A stretch of DNA of 64,000 nucleotides from Fen-1231 sp035286465 (GCA_035286465.1 DATEDF010000070.1:1-64000), one strand, 5' to 3'. Positions 7,896 to 17,216 are shown, numbered from the stretch's first letter. The notes: a model not told the origin generated them from the letters alone. Translations and numbers: made by a program.

Positions 7896-8440
7896 AGCGC
7901 CACGCTCTCGGGGAAGAGCGCCTTCCCTTCCCGGAGCGTCCAGTCGAGGCGCATCCGCACGACCCGGCGGAAGACGCCGTCGAAGTCGCGCGGAAGGCGC
8001 GATGCGAGGCGCGCGCGGTCGGCCTTCTGGAAGGCACGCCCGGGATCGAGGAAGTCCGCCATGAAGAGCGCGCGGCCGGTGCGGTCCCAGTCCGGGTTCC
8101 CCACGCTGTGCCAGCGCACGGCGACGAGGACGCCCTCCCGCGTCTCGCCCTCCCGCTCGAGCTTCGCGGCCGCGGCGGGACCGTGCAGCACGCCCGCGGG
8201 TGACGCGGCGAACGGGGTCCCGCGCGTGAGCGCACGCAGCTCGCTTTCGTCCGCGTCGCGGAGCACGTCGTGCCAGCGTCCGGCGTCGTGCCACGCCTGC
8301 GCCTCGTCGTCAGGCAGCCGCATGTCGCGCGCCCACCGGTCGAGCAGGCCGGTGACGCGCGCGATGTGTCGGAGGCGCTTCTCGCCGGCTTTGGCCCAGG
8401 CCGGAAGGTCCGGAGGGTGTGGCTCGTGGTCGCGCGTCAC
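7877..8440 (-). CDS. HD-domain protein, YqeK-like
   Basis: 187 residues from a GTG overlapping the chemoreceptor stop (GTGA). It is an HD-superfamily fold: RHIARVTGLLDRWA early, the metal-binding HD in GRWHDVLRDAD, then LHGPAAAAKL and AVRWHSVG, which match YqeK positions. YqeK enzymes split diadenosine tetraphosphate symmetrically. The gene sits before LytR_C as in many bacteria, but the usual rsfS partner is missing because rlmN converges here. Exact substrate is unproven. Confidence 0.7.
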   Translation of the reverse strand: MTRDHEPHPPDLPAWAKAGEKRLRHIARVTGLLDRWARDMRLPDDEAQAWHDAGRWHDVLRDADESELRALTRGTPFAASPAGVLHGPAAAAKLEREGETREGVLVAVRWHSVGNPDWDRTGRALFMADFLDPGRAFQKADRARLASRLPRDFDGVFRRVVRMRLDWTLREGKALFPESVALWNSVR

Positions 8441-10521
8441 GCGACGTTCGTGATGCGGCGCGCCAGTTCGTTCAGGCTGGTGACGACCTCGCGAAGCCCG
8501 TGGATGGCGCCCTCCAGCTCGCGGAGTGCCGCCGCCTGCCCGCTCGCGGCGGACGCCACCTGTTCGGCACCGATCCGGTTCTTCCCCGCGATCTCCGACA
8601 CGCGCGCCACGCGGTCGAGCAGCACCGAGAACTCCCGCTGCTGCTCCTCGGACGTCCCCGCGATCCGTTGCGCGCGTTGTGCGCTCTGCGCCGTGGACTG
8701 CACGATCTGATCGAGGGCGCCGCTGGACGAGCCCGAGAGCTGTTCGACATCCGCCACCAGCGCCTGACCGCTCGCCATCTGCTCGCCCACGCGCCGCATC
8801 TGCGCCTCGAAGCGGCTGAGGATCTCGGCCGCGTGATCGCTCGCCTTCCGGCTCTCGGCCGCGAGCGCGCGCACCTCTTCGGCCACGACGGCGAATCCGC
8901 GCCCCTCGGCCCCCGCACGCGCCGCCTCGATCGCCGCGTTCAGTGCCAGCAGATTCGTCTGGTCGGCCAGCTGCGAGATGATCGCGATGAAATCGGTGAT
9001 GCGGCGCGTGCTCGCCGCCAGCGCGTCAATCTGCGAGGCGCTCTCGGCCACGAACCGCTTGGCGCCCACGAGGCGCTCGATGGCGGTGCCGATCTTCTCC
9101 CGGTTCGTCGAGGCGACGTCCGTCGCGCTCCGGCTCGACGACGCGGCGTCCCGCGCGTCGTCCACCACGCGCCCGGTCGCCTCGAGCAGCACCTGTGTCA
9201 TCTCGAGGCTCGAGTGTACCTGCTCCGCCTCTTCCGAGACGCCACGCGTGATCTCGGCGATCGCGTGCGCGACGGCCTCCCCGTCCCGCCGCAGCGCGAA
9301 CGCCGACTCCGTCAGCGTCTCCAACTCGTGCGTGATGCGCGTGACGGTATCGAGGAGCGGGTTGCGGAGGTCGTGGATGTGGAGCGTCGTGGCGAGCTGG
9401 TTCGCGAAGCGCCGAACGAGCATCGCCTCCTTCGCCCCGTACGCATTGGGCTTGTGGTGTTCCAGTTCGAGGATGCCGACGTTGCGGTCGCCGAAGCGGA
9501 GCGGGATCGCGGCGACGGATCGAGCGTCCGCCCGCACGCGCTCGATGCGGTCGTCGTGCTGCGCGTCGGTGACGATGACGGGATTCCCGGTCTCGAGCGC
9601 GAGGGCGCGCAGCTTCTCCCCGTCGGTACCGGCCGGCTCCGGCGCCTCGAGGAGGCCGGCGCCGCCGCGATAGATCACCAGCTGGCGTTCCCTCTCGAGC
9701 CGGGTGATCCGGAGCGCGCGCCAGTCCACGAGCCGGTGCGCCAGCGCCTCGATGCGGCGAATCGCGTCCGCAAGGCCCCGGTCACTCGCCACGACCTGCT
9801 CCATCGCCAGAATCGTGTTCATCTCCTCGGCCCCCACCGACTCCTCGATGATCCGCCGCAGGAGCAGCCCCGCGAAGGCCAGCACGAAGGCGACGACGGC
9901 GGTACCGCTCCACCCCAGCAGTTGCAGCGCGCCCACGATCACGGCGACGGCGGCCGCTCCCGCGCCGTAGGTGAGCACCTCGTACCGGAGTATGAGCGAG
10001 CGCTCCTCGACCAGGAGCTTTCCGCGCACCAGGAGCGTGAAGTAGAGCAGCCCGCGGCTCAGCACGAAGTGCGCGAGCAGGAACAGCGTCATCGCGGGGA
10101 TGAAATCCGGCCCCGTCGCGCTCGTGCCGCTCGCGCCGAGCGCGGCCGCGGCCCAGGCGAACAGGCCGTAGGCGGCGTAGAGCGCGAGCGCCTCGCGCCC
10201 CGCGTTGATCCACGCGGCGTTCAGCTCCTTGCGCATGAGGAGCCAATCCGACGCGATCAGGCCCAGAAAGAGCGCGAGCCCGGTGGTCTCGGGTCCCACC
10301 ACGAGCGCGCCACCGACGGCGACGACGCCGAGCACGTTGAGCGCGCTGTACTTCGTGACGGGGAGCTGAAACCGGCGGAAACCGATGGTCAGCGCGAAGA
10401 GCGCGGCGAAGGGGACGACCTGCTCGACCCAGCGGCGCTCGCGCCAGACACCCACGAGGAGGAGGACCCCCCCCGCGAGGGGGATGAGCCGCGCGTAGAT
10501 GGCGAGGAGCGTGTTGATCAC
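8437..10521 (-). CDS. membrane chemoreceptor-like protein: multi-TM, GAF, MCP signalling domain
   Basis: 694 residues. Residues 1-225 contain about eight hydrophobic helices, 240-380 fit a GAF domain (ending in LRFGDRNVGILELEHHKP), and 390-694 form a long helical methyl-accepting signalling domain. Its hairpin tip, LADQTNLLALNAAIEAARAG followed by GRGFAVVAEEVRALA, is intact. There is no periplasmic sensor domain and no recognisable HAMP. Start GTG 10521 overlaps the trpA stop as GTGA, so the receptor is translationally coupled to tryptophan synthase. No che genes are in the window; the ligand and partner are unknown. Confidence 0.88.
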   Translation of the reverse strand: MINTLLAIYARLIPLAGGVLLLVGVWRERRWVEQVVPFAALFALTIGFRRFQLPVTKYSALNVLGVVAVGGALVVGPETTGLALFLGLIASDWLLMRKELNAAWINAGREALALYAAYGLFAWAAAALGASGTSATGPDFIPAMTLFLLAHFVLSRGLLYFTLLVRGKLLVEERSLILRYEVLTYGAGAAAVAVIVGALQLLGWSGTAVVAFVLAFAGLLLRRIIEESVGAEEMNTILAMEQVVASDRGLADAIRRIEALAHRLVDWRALRITRLERERQLVIYRGGAGLLEAPEPAGTDGEKLRALALETGNPVIVTDAQHDDRIERVRADARSVAAIPLRFGDRNVGILELEHHKPNAYGAKEAMLVRRFANQLATTLHIHDLRNPLLDTVTRITHELETLTESAFALRRDGEAVAHAIAEITRGVSEEAEQVHSSLEMTQVLLEATGRVVDDARDAASSSRSATDVASTNREKIGTAIERLVGAKRFVAESASQIDALAASTRRITDFIAIISQLADQTNLLALNAAIEAARAGAEGRGFAVVAEEVRALAAESRKASDHAAEILSRFEAQMRRVGEQMASGQALVADVEQLSGSSSGALDQIVQSTAQSAQRAQRIAGTSEEQQREFSVLLDRVARVSEIAGKNRIGAEQVASAASGQAAALRELEGAIHGLREVVTSLNELARRITNVA

Positions 10522-11297
10522 GCGGCCACCGGCCCCGCGTCGAGCGCCCCGCGAAAGCTCGCGGCGAGCGCGACCGCTTCCTCTACGCTCCGCTCGGCGG
10601 CCTGGACGATCGCGCTCCCCACCACGACGCCGTCGGCGAGCGCTCCGGCCGCGCGCACGTGCGCGGCGGTGGAGATGCCGAAGCCCACGCAGATCGGGAG
10701 GGCACACACGGCGCGGAGCCGTGCCACCGTCGCCGGGAGCGACGCAGCCAGCGCGTCGCGCACGCCCGTGGTCCCCAGCCGGCTGATCAGGTAGACGAAG
10801 CCGCGTCCGTGGGTCGCGATCTCGGCCATCCGATCTTGCGGCGTGGTCGGGGCGACGAGACGGACGAACTCGAGCGGCCCCGCCCCGAACCACGCCTCGC
10901 GCGCGGGATCGGCGCCCACGGGAAGGTCGGTGATGAGCACGCCGTGCGCCCCCGCGGCGCGTGCGCGCGCGAGCACGTCCGGGCCCGCGGCGAGCACGGG
11001 ATTGAGGTACGAGAACAGCACGACGGGTACGCGCAGGGTCGCCGCGGCGATGAGCTCGAGTGCGCCGTCGAGCGTCATGCCCTGCCGCAGGGCCTGCTGC
11101 GAACTCCCCTGGATCACGGGCCCGTCGGCGACGGGATCGGAGAACGGAACGCCCACCTCGAGGACATCGGCGCCGGCGGCGGCCAGCCCCTCCAGCAGCG
11201 CGACGCTCCGGGTCCGGTCGGGATGACCGGCCGTGACGTAACACACCAGCGCGCGGCGCCCGGCCGCGCGCAGCGACGCGAAGCGTTCCGTCAGCAC
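10518..11297 (-). CDS. trpA: tryptophan synthase alpha subunit
   Basis: 259 residues. It carries the alpha-subunit landmarks: LEVGVPFSDPVADGPVIQ with the catalytic Glu and Asp region, LFSYLNPV, and GFGIST for phosphate binding. It cleaves indole-3-glycerol phosphate to indole. The start GTG 11297 lies one base after the HD-GYP stop (TGACGTG). It is separated from trpB by two signalling-type genes, an unusual interruption of a pair whose products form one complex. Confidence 0.95.
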   Translation of the reverse strand: MLTERFASLRAAGRRALVCYVTAGHPDRTRSVALLEGLAAAGADVLEVGVPFSDPVADGPVIQGSSQQALRQGMTLDGALELIAAATLRVPVVLFSYLNPVLAAGPDVLARARAAGAHGVLITDLPVGADPAREAWFGAGPLEFVRLVAPTTPQDRMAEIATHGRGFVYLISRLGTTGVRDALAASLPATVARLRAVCALPICVGFGISTAAHVRAAGALADGVVVGSAIVQAAERSVEEAVALAASFRGALDAGPVAA

Positions 11298-11298
11298 G

Positions 11299-12789
11299 TC
11301 AGATAAAGTAGTCGCCGACGCGGATGCCGTAACGCTCGGGATCGGCCGTCTTGATGATCGTGCGGCGGAAGTTGCCGTGCTCATCCTTCTCCGCGAGGTC
11401 CACCATGTCGCCCGGGTGCTTCACATTCCCGAGATCGTCGCTCACGATGAGCACCATCGGTCGCGACACCATCTCGGCGATCGGATTCGCGGAGTGGACG
11501 ATCGCCAGCTCGAAGGTGTCGAGCACCACGAAGGTGCCCACGGGGTAGATCCCGAGGAGGTTCACGAACGCCTTGACGATCACCGGGTCCATCCCGCGGC
11601 GCGCGCTGTCGCGCATCTCGGCCAGCACCGCGGCGGGGTTCATCGGCTCCGTCTGGTAGGCGCGGCGCGACGTCGCGGCGTCGAAACCGTCGGCCACCGC
11701 GACGATCTTGCTGAAGAACCCGATGGCCTTCGTCCGGAGCCCCCGGGGATATCCCGTGACATCGCGCTTCATGTGGTGTTCGTACGCCACCATCATCGAG
11801 CGGTAGGGAAACTCCTGCTGTTCCTTGAGCTGGAAGAGCGCGAGGACGCCCATCCACGGGTGCGAGGAGACCTGCCGCCACTCCTCGTCGCTGAGCAGGT
11901 CGGCCTTGTTCAGGACCGCGATCGGCACGCGCTGCTTGCCGATGTCGTGGAAGAGCGCGGCGAGGCCGATGTCGTAGAGCTGCAGGCGCGAGAGTCCCAG
12001 GCGCCGGGCGAGCGCGACAGCGAAGATGCAGACGTTGACCGAGTGGGTGAACGTGTAGTCGTCGTAGTCGCGGATCGTCGTGAGCCCGATGAGCGACGCC
12101 TCGTCGGACAGGATGTGATCCACGATGCCCTGCACGACCCGCTTGATCTTCTTCAGGTTCGGGCTCTGGCCCATCCGGACGGAGTTCATCACGTCCTTCG
12201 TTGCGGCCACCGACTGCGCGTAGGTGCGCTTCGCGGCCTCCTTCGACTGCGTGCGGAACTTCTCATCGTCCTCCGAGGCGACGGGCGGCGAGAGTTCGAA
12301 CGCCGTGATGCCCGCCGCCTCGAGGCGCCGGAGCAGTGCCTCGTACCGATCGGCGGGCGCGTCACCCTGCGGCGCCAGCAGGTACGAGAGCAGCACGGTC
12401 CAGTCGCGGCTCGCGGGTTTCGCGTGCAGGCGCAGGACGCCGGCGCCGCACGCGCGGAACTGCCCCAGCAGGTAGCTGAAGGTCTGGTAGTTGTCGAGGT
12501 CCAGCCGGAGCCGGGTCGCGTTCACGAAGAGGAACTCGCCCGAGACGCGGAACTCGAGCTCGCCCTCCGCGGCGCGGATCTCCTCGGCCACGGCGGTGAG
12601 CTCGTCGAGCGCCTTCTGCACCACGGCGTTCTCCACCGGGTACATGCGGATGTTGCGAAGCGCGCCGTAGAGCGCATAGATGAGGTTCCGTCCCATGATG
12701 CGGACGTAGCCCTCGCCGCCCTGCTCGACGATCGCCTGCTGCGCGGAGGTGAGGCGCTGCGTGCTGCGCGGATTGGCGGGGCGGTTCAC
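11299..12789 (-). CDS. HD-GYP-type phosphohydrolase with extra N-terminal domain
   Basis: 496 residues. The C-terminal half is an HD-GYP domain: FTHSVNV (H249), HDIGK (H281, D282), SSHPWMG (H310), EHH (H338, H339) and TGYP (346-348). The usual HHE-x-x-DGxGYP reads HHMKRDVTGYP, so the Glu is lost and the spacing is kept. HD-GYP proteins hydrolyse c-di-GMP or related cyclic dinucleotides; activity here is likely but unproven. Residues 35-140 form a separate alpha/beta region that resembles the N terminus of the next gene's product. Start GTG overlaps the HEAT gene stop. Confidence 0.85.
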   Translation of the reverse strand: MNRPANPRSTQRLTSAQQAIVEQGGEGYVRIMGRNLIYALYGALRNIRMYPVENAVVQKALDELTAVAEEIRAAEGELEFRVSGEFLFVNATRLRLDLDNYQTFSYLLGQFRACGAGVLRLHAKPASRDWTVLLSYLLAPQGDAPADRYEALLRRLEAAGITAFELSPPVASEDDEKFRTQSKEAAKRTYAQSVAATKDVMNSVRMGQSPNLKKIKRVVQGIVDHILSDEASLIGLTTIRDYDDYTFTHSVNVCIFAVALARRLGLSRLQLYDIGLAALFHDIGKQRVPIAVLNKADLLSDEEWRQVSSHPWMGVLALFQLKEQQEFPYRSMMVAYEHHMKRDVTGYPRGLRTKAIGFFSKIVAVADGFDAATSRRAYQTEPMNPAAVLAEMRDSARRGMDPVIVKAFVNLLGIYPVGTFVVLDTFELAIVHSANPIAEMVSRPMVLIVSDDLGNVKHPGDMVDLAEKDEHGNFRRTIIKTADPERYGIRVGDYFI

Positions 12790-14558
12790 GCTGCGCCCCC
12801 GCCCTTGAGCGCGCGGCCGACCGCGCTCCGCACGATCACTTCCTTTTCGCCGAGCGCTTTCTGGAGCGCGCCCTTCGCGTTCGGCGTACCGACCTTGCCC
12901 AGCGCAATGGCGGCGCAGGCGCGCATGTCCGGGTCCTCCCGGCGTCCGAAGAGGCCTCCCTTTCCGTTGAGCAGCTCATCGAGGTAGGGCACGCCTCCGT
13001 CGCCGCACAGCAGGCCGAAGAGCTCGAAGAGCGCGAGGCGCTCCGTGCGGTCGGCGTCCTTGATCTCCCGGGCCTTCACCATCTGCGAGACGCGCGAAAG
13101 CGCGGGCTTGTACGCCTTTTGCGCGAGCGCGCGGATCGCGGCGACGCGGACGTCGCGCTCCGTGTCGTCGAGCGCCTTCTCGAGCGCCTGCATCGCGCCG
13201 GGCGTGCCGATCTCGACGAGCGCGCCCACGGCCGCCACCCGCACCTCGCGCGCGGGGTCGGTGAGCACCTTCGAGAGCGACGGCACCGCGGCGGCGGCCT
13301 TCATCCCGCCCGCGCGTCGGATCGCCTCCAGGACGACGATTCCGTCGTTCGACCCGATCAGCCGCACCAGTTCCGCCGTGTTGGACGCGGCGAGCCGGTC
13401 CGCAGCCCCCTCCAGGAGCGGGCGGAGCCGCGCGTTCTGCGCCTGACCGAGCCACGAGAAGACGGTCCCGAGCGCCGCGGGTCGAAGCTGCGCGAAGAGG
13501 TCCGCGAGCTCGTCCTTCGGCGGGAGCGTCGTGGCCTCGTCCATCGCGGCGAGCAGCTGCGAAAGCGCCTCCGGCGCGCTCAGCCGGTCGGGGAGCTCCG
13601 AGAGTTTCGCGCGGATGTCCGCCGGCAGGTCGCGCGCGCGCTCCATCACGACCGAGATTTCCCGCAAGAGGAACGCCACGTTCGCGAACTGGCGCCCGGC
13701 GAGCAGATGCAGCGTGAGCGAATCGAGATTCTGCGCCACTTCCTTCCGCACGAGGGGTTCGGTCTGCAGCTCGAAGATGTCGAGCAACGCGCTCAGCACG
13801 CCGCGCCGGAGATCGGTCCCGTACTCGCGCTCTGCCTCGCGGCGCAGGTACGCGATTTCCTCGCCGTCGAGGAAGTAGAGCGTGGAGTCGAAGTCTTCCA
13901 TCTTCACGATGCCTGCCGGCGACTGCGTGAGCTCCTCCCCCTCACCGCCGGGTCTCCCGTCCTGCCGCTCCTGCTTCGCCTCCTCGACGACGAGTTTCGG
14001 GTCGTCCACTTCCTTCCCCGACGTCACCGGCCAGCGCCCGGGCTCCGCGGCGGCATCCACGGGTAGCCCCGAGTCGCTCGCGACGTCCACGTAGCGATAC
14101 GTGAGGTGCGCGAACTCCTGTTCCCAGAGCAACGTGAGCAGGTCGTCTTCGTGGTCCTGCGCTTTGCGCACCCGGGGGATGATGTCGAGGAACGCTTCGA
14201 GCTCCTCGGCCTCGAATCCGCGCGACAGCGTGATCTCGCGGACGCCGTCCTTGAACAGCGTCCACGGCAGCGAGTCCGACGCTTTCTCGGGTTGCTCGTG
14301 GATCACGGCGCCGTACCAGCTGAATTGTGTCTCGGTCACCTGGAGCGGGAGCGAATCCGTCTGCTGCCAGACGGGCGCGAAGGTCGCGCGCAGCGTCTCG
14401 AGCGACTTGAGGTACGTCGGGTTGTTGTGGAGGTAGAGCTGGTGGGCGCGGACGGTCTTGTCGAGCTGGCGGAGCAACTCCTCCACGACGCCGGGGTCAA
14501 ACGGCGTCTCGGGGCGTTCCTGCTCGTCGGTCGGCACGGTCGCGGCCGGTGGGGTCAC
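12786..14558 (-). CDS. HEAT-repeat protein with N-terminal domain shared with the HD-GYP protein
   Basis: 590 residues, no signal peptide. Residues 380-590 contain at least five HEAT-like repeats (AVPSLSKVLTDPAREVRVAA and ALEKALDDTERDVRVAAIRA are the clearest). Residues 25-130 are a mixed alpha/beta domain that resembles residues 35-140 of the HD-GYP protein encoded directly downstream. HEAT arrays mediate protein-protein contacts, so this may be a scaffold for the HD-GYP protein. The GTG start overlaps the trpB stop (GTGA). No enzymatic motif is visible. Confidence 0.75.
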   Translation of the reverse strand: MTPPAATVPTDEQERPETPFDPGVVEELLRQLDKTVRAHQLYLHNNPTYLKSLETLRATFAPVWQQTDSLPLQVTETQFSWYGAVIHEQPEKASDSLPWTLFKDGVREITLSRGFEAEELEAFLDIIPRVRKAQDHEDDLLTLLWEQEFAHLTYRYVDVASDSGLPVDAAAEPGRWPVTSGKEVDDPKLVVEEAKQERQDGRPGGEGEELTQSPAGIVKMEDFDSTLYFLDGEEIAYLRREAEREYGTDLRRGVLSALLDIFELQTEPLVRKEVAQNLDSLTLHLLAGRQFANVAFLLREISVVMERARDLPADIRAKLSELPDRLSAPEALSQLLAAMDEATTLPPKDELADLFAQLRPAALGTVFSWLGQAQNARLRPLLEGAADRLAASNTAELVRLIGSNDGIVVLEAIRRAGGMKAAAAVPSLSKVLTDPAREVRVAAVGALVEIGTPGAMQALEKALDDTERDVRVAAIRALAQKAYKPALSRVSQMVKAREIKDADRTERLALFELFGLLCGDGGVPYLDELLNGKGGLFGRREDPDMRACAAIALGKVGTPNAKGALQKALGEKEVIVRSAVGRALKGGGAA

Positions 14559-15748
14559 GAGGCCAAGATACGCATTTCGGCGACCGATGCCACGTCCTTG
14601 TCGCCGCGGCCGCTGACGCAGAGCAGGACGGGGTCGTCACGCGTCCACCGGCCCGCCTGCCCGGCGATCCACGCCACGGCGTGCGCCGTCTCGAGCGCGG
14701 GAATGATCCCTTCGAGGCGGCTCAGCAGCGCGAAGCCCTCGAGCGCCTCGGCGTCGGTCACGGCGACATAGGTCGCGCGGCCCGAGTCCTTGAGGTACGC
14801 GTGCTCCGGACCCACGCCCGGGTAGTCGAGCCCTGCCGACACGGAGTGCGCCGGGTGCACCTGGCCGTGCTCGTCCTGCAGCAGATAGCTCAGCGACCCG
14901 TGCAGCACGCCCGGCGTGCCGCGGGCAAGCGAGGCGGCGTGCGCGCCCGACTCGAGCCCCCGCCCCGCGGCCTCGACCCCGATGAGTTCGACGTCGCGGT
15001 CGTCCACGAACGCGTGGAAGATGCCCATCGCGTTGGAGCCGCCGCCCACGCACGCGACAACGCTCTTCGGCAGGCGTCCCGCGCGCTCGCGCAGCTGCGC
15101 GCGCGCCTCGCGACCGATCACGGCCTGAAACTCGCGCACCATCCGCGGGTACGGCGCCGGTCCGACCACCGAGCCGATGATGTAGTGACTCCCGTCACAG
15201 GTGGTGACCCAGTCGCGAATCGCCTCGCTCGTGGCATCCTTCAGCGTGCGCGTGCCGGAGGTGACGGGTACGACCGTAGCCCCCATCAACCGCATCCGGA
15301 ACACGTTTAGCGCCTGGCGGCGCATGTCCTCCTCCCCCATGTACACGACGCATTCGAGCCCGAAGCGCGCGCACACCGTGGCGGTCGCGACCCCGTGCTG
15401 CCCCGCGCCAGTCTCCGCGATGATGCGCCGCTTCCCCATTCGCTGAGCGAGCAAGGCCTGGGCCAGCGCATTGTTGATCTTGTGCGCGCCGGTGTGGTTC
15501 AGGTCCTCGCGCTTCAGCCACACGCGCGCGCCGACCCGCTCAGAGAGCCGCGGCGCGTCGGAGAGCGCGGACGGGCGCCCGGCATAGGTGCGCAGCGCGT
15601 CGTCGAGTGCTCCGGTGAATGCCGGGTCGCGCATGGCCGCCGCGAAGGCCTCCTCGAGCGCGTCGAGCGCGGGAATCAGCGTTTCCGGGACGTATCGCCC
15701 GCCGAAGTCGCCGAACCGGTCCGTCGGTCGCCGCGCGTGCGTCGTCAC
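14555..15748 (-). CDS. trpB: tryptophan synthase beta subunit
   Basis: 397 residues, normal length for TrpB1. The PLP lysine is in HTGAHKINNALAQ. The phosphate-binding GGGSNAMG, and GAGQHGVATA with the catalytic glutamate region ETGAGQHG, are intact. It condenses indole with serine. GTG start overlapping trpF (GTGA). Confidence 0.97.
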   Translation of the reverse strand: MTTHARRPTDRFGDFGGRYVPETLIPALDALEEAFAAAMRDPAFTGALDDALRTYAGRPSALSDAPRLSERVGARVWLKREDLNHTGAHKINNALAQALLAQRMGKRRIIAETGAGQHGVATATVCARFGLECVVYMGEEDMRRQALNVFRMRLMGATVVPVTSGTRTLKDATSEAIRDWVTTCDGSHYIIGSVVGPAPYPRMVREFQAVIGREARAQLRERAGRLPKSVVACVGGGSNAMGIFHAFVDDRDVELIGVEAAGRGLESGAHAASLARGTPGVLHGSLSYLLQDEHGQVHPAHSVSAGLDYPGVGPEHAYLKDSGRATYVAVTDAEALEGFALLSRLEGIIPALETAHAVAWIAGQAGRWTRDDPVLLCVSGRGDKDVASVAEMRILAS

Positions 15749-16380
15749 GGCCGTGCCTCACGCGCCGCCGAGACGAATGCGCGCATCCGTGTGTGATCCT
15801 TGATCCCGGGCGCCGACTCGACACCGGACGAGACATCCACGACGTCCGGCGCCAGGAGACGGATCGCCTCGGCGACGTTGTCGGGGTGGAGCCCTCCCGC
15901 GAGCACGACCGGCGTATCCCCGCGCAGCCCGTCGAGCGAGCGCGCCAGGCCGCTCCATTCCAGCGCGACGCCCGTACCGCCCAGCCGGCCGGTCGCGCGC
16001 GCGTCGAGCAGGACCGCGTCGGCCTCGCGGAACAGCTCCTCGGCCCAGTCGGGAAGCAGCGAGCCGTCGGCGCGCGCCGCGGCCCAGATGCGTCCGCTGA
16101 AGTGCGCGCGCATGACCACCACGTCCGCGGCGCGTGGATCGCCGTGCAGCTGGATGATGTCCACGCCCGACTCGCGCGCGACCTCGTCGATCCGGCTCGG
16201 CGCGTCCGCACCGAAGACGCCGACGCGCTCGACCGTCGCGCCGGCGCCCGCGAAAACGCTGCGCGCGCGCTCGGCGGTGAGCAGGCGCGGGCCGCCCGCG
16301 AAGATCGCGCCGACGAACGCCGCTCCGAGGCGCGCGGCTTCGCGGGCATCCTCGGGCCGGGTAAGCCCGCAGATCTTCAC
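15745..16380 (-). CDS. trpF: phosphoribosylanthranilate isomerase
   Basis: 211 residues beginning VKICGLTRPEDA, the family start, with the catalytic Cys at position 4. D126-type Asp is in VLLDARATGRLGGTG, and the phosphate site is LAGGLHPDNV. It starts one base past the trpC stop; an upstream in-frame GTG (16392) would overlap trpC and is less likely. It performs the Amadori rearrangement in tryptophan synthesis. Confidence 0.95.
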   Translation of the reverse strand: MKICGLTRPEDAREAARLGAAFVGAIFAGGPRLLTAERARSVFAGAGATVERVGVFGADAPSRIDEVARESGVDIIQLHGDPRAADVVVMRAHFSGRIWAAARADGSLLPDWAEELFREADAVLLDARATGRLGGTGVALEWSGLARSLDGLRGDTPVVLAGGLHPDNVAEAIRLLAPDVVDVSSGVESAPGIKDHTRMRAFVSAAREARP

Positions 16381-16381
16381 C

Positions 16382-17215
16382 CTAGCGCCCACGCGTGTGC
16401 CTCGGAACGCCGACGAGCGCCGCGACCGCGCCCTCGCCGTCCCGCGCGGCCGAAAGGAACGACCCGACGAGCACCGCGTCGGCGCCGAGCGCCGCCGCCC
16501 GCTCCACCCCGGCGCGGTCCCGGATGCCGCTCTCGTACACGGCGAGCCGGTCGCCCGGCACGCGCGGAAGCAGCCGCTCGCACGCGGCGTCGTCCACGGC
16601 GAGCGTCTCCAGGTCCCGGCTGTTGATGCCGATGACGGCGCCCTCCACCCGGAGCGCGCGCTCCAGCTCGGCTTCGGATCGCACTTCGAGCAGCAGTTCG
16701 AGCCCCAGCTCCGCCGCCTCGCGCGCGAGGGCCGCGAAGCGCAAAGCCGGCAGGGCACGAGCGATGAGGAGCACCGCCGACGCGCCCGCGGCACGCGCCT
16801 CGAGCAGTTGCGCGCGGTCCACGATGAAGTCCTTCCGGACGACGGGCAGCGCCGTCGCGCGACGAGCCGCGCTCAGGTCGGCAATCGACCCACCGAAATG
16901 CGCGGGCTCCGTGAGCACGGAAAGCGCCACCGCGCCCCCGGCGGCGTATTCGGCCGCCCGCGTCGCGGCGTCGAGGCGCTCGTTGATCACGCCGCTGCTC
17001 GGGCTCCGGCGCTTGAGTTCCGCGACCACGCCGACCGCCGCGCCCTGGAGAGCCGCGCGGAACGAGGGTGCCGCCGCCGTCACGCCCGCCGCCCGCTCGA
17101 GAGCCGTCACGCTGGCGCGAAGCGCCGCCGCGCGTGTCTCGGCGGCGGCGAGAAGCCCGACGAGAGCGCCGTCCGGGGCCGCCCACTCAATGGAACCGGC
17201 TTGCGTTTCGGTCAA
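16382..17215 (-). CDS. trpC: indole-3-glycerol phosphate synthase
   Basis: 277 residues from TTG 17215. Motifs include AELKRRSPSSGVI (catalytic Lys), VLTEPAHFGG, VVRKDFIVD and IGINSRDLETL, all standard for TrpC. The open frame runs 114 bases further upstream but crosses the divergent lexA start, so the TTG is preferred; no ATG or GTG fits better. First gene of the trpC-trpF-trpB-HEAT-HD-GYP-trpA operon. Confidence 0.93.
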   Translation of the reverse strand: MTETQAGSIEWAAPDGALVGLLAAAETRAAALRASVTALERAAGVTAAAPSFRAALQGAAVGVVAELKRRSPSSGVINERLDAATRAAEYAAGGAVALSVLTEPAHFGGSIADLSAARRATALPVVRKDFIVDRAQLLEARAAGASAVLLIARALPALRFAALAREAAELGLELLLEVRSEAELERALRVEGAVIGINSRDLETLAVDDAACERLLPRVPGDRLAVYESGIRDRAGVERAAALGADAVLVGSFLSAARDGEGAVAALVGVPRHTRGR

Positions 17216-17216
17216 T

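Noticed and set aside
10522..11244. N-terminal extension of the chemoreceptor across trpA
   Set aside because: Arg-rich shadow of trpA; the GTG at 10521 matches the operon's GTGA pattern.
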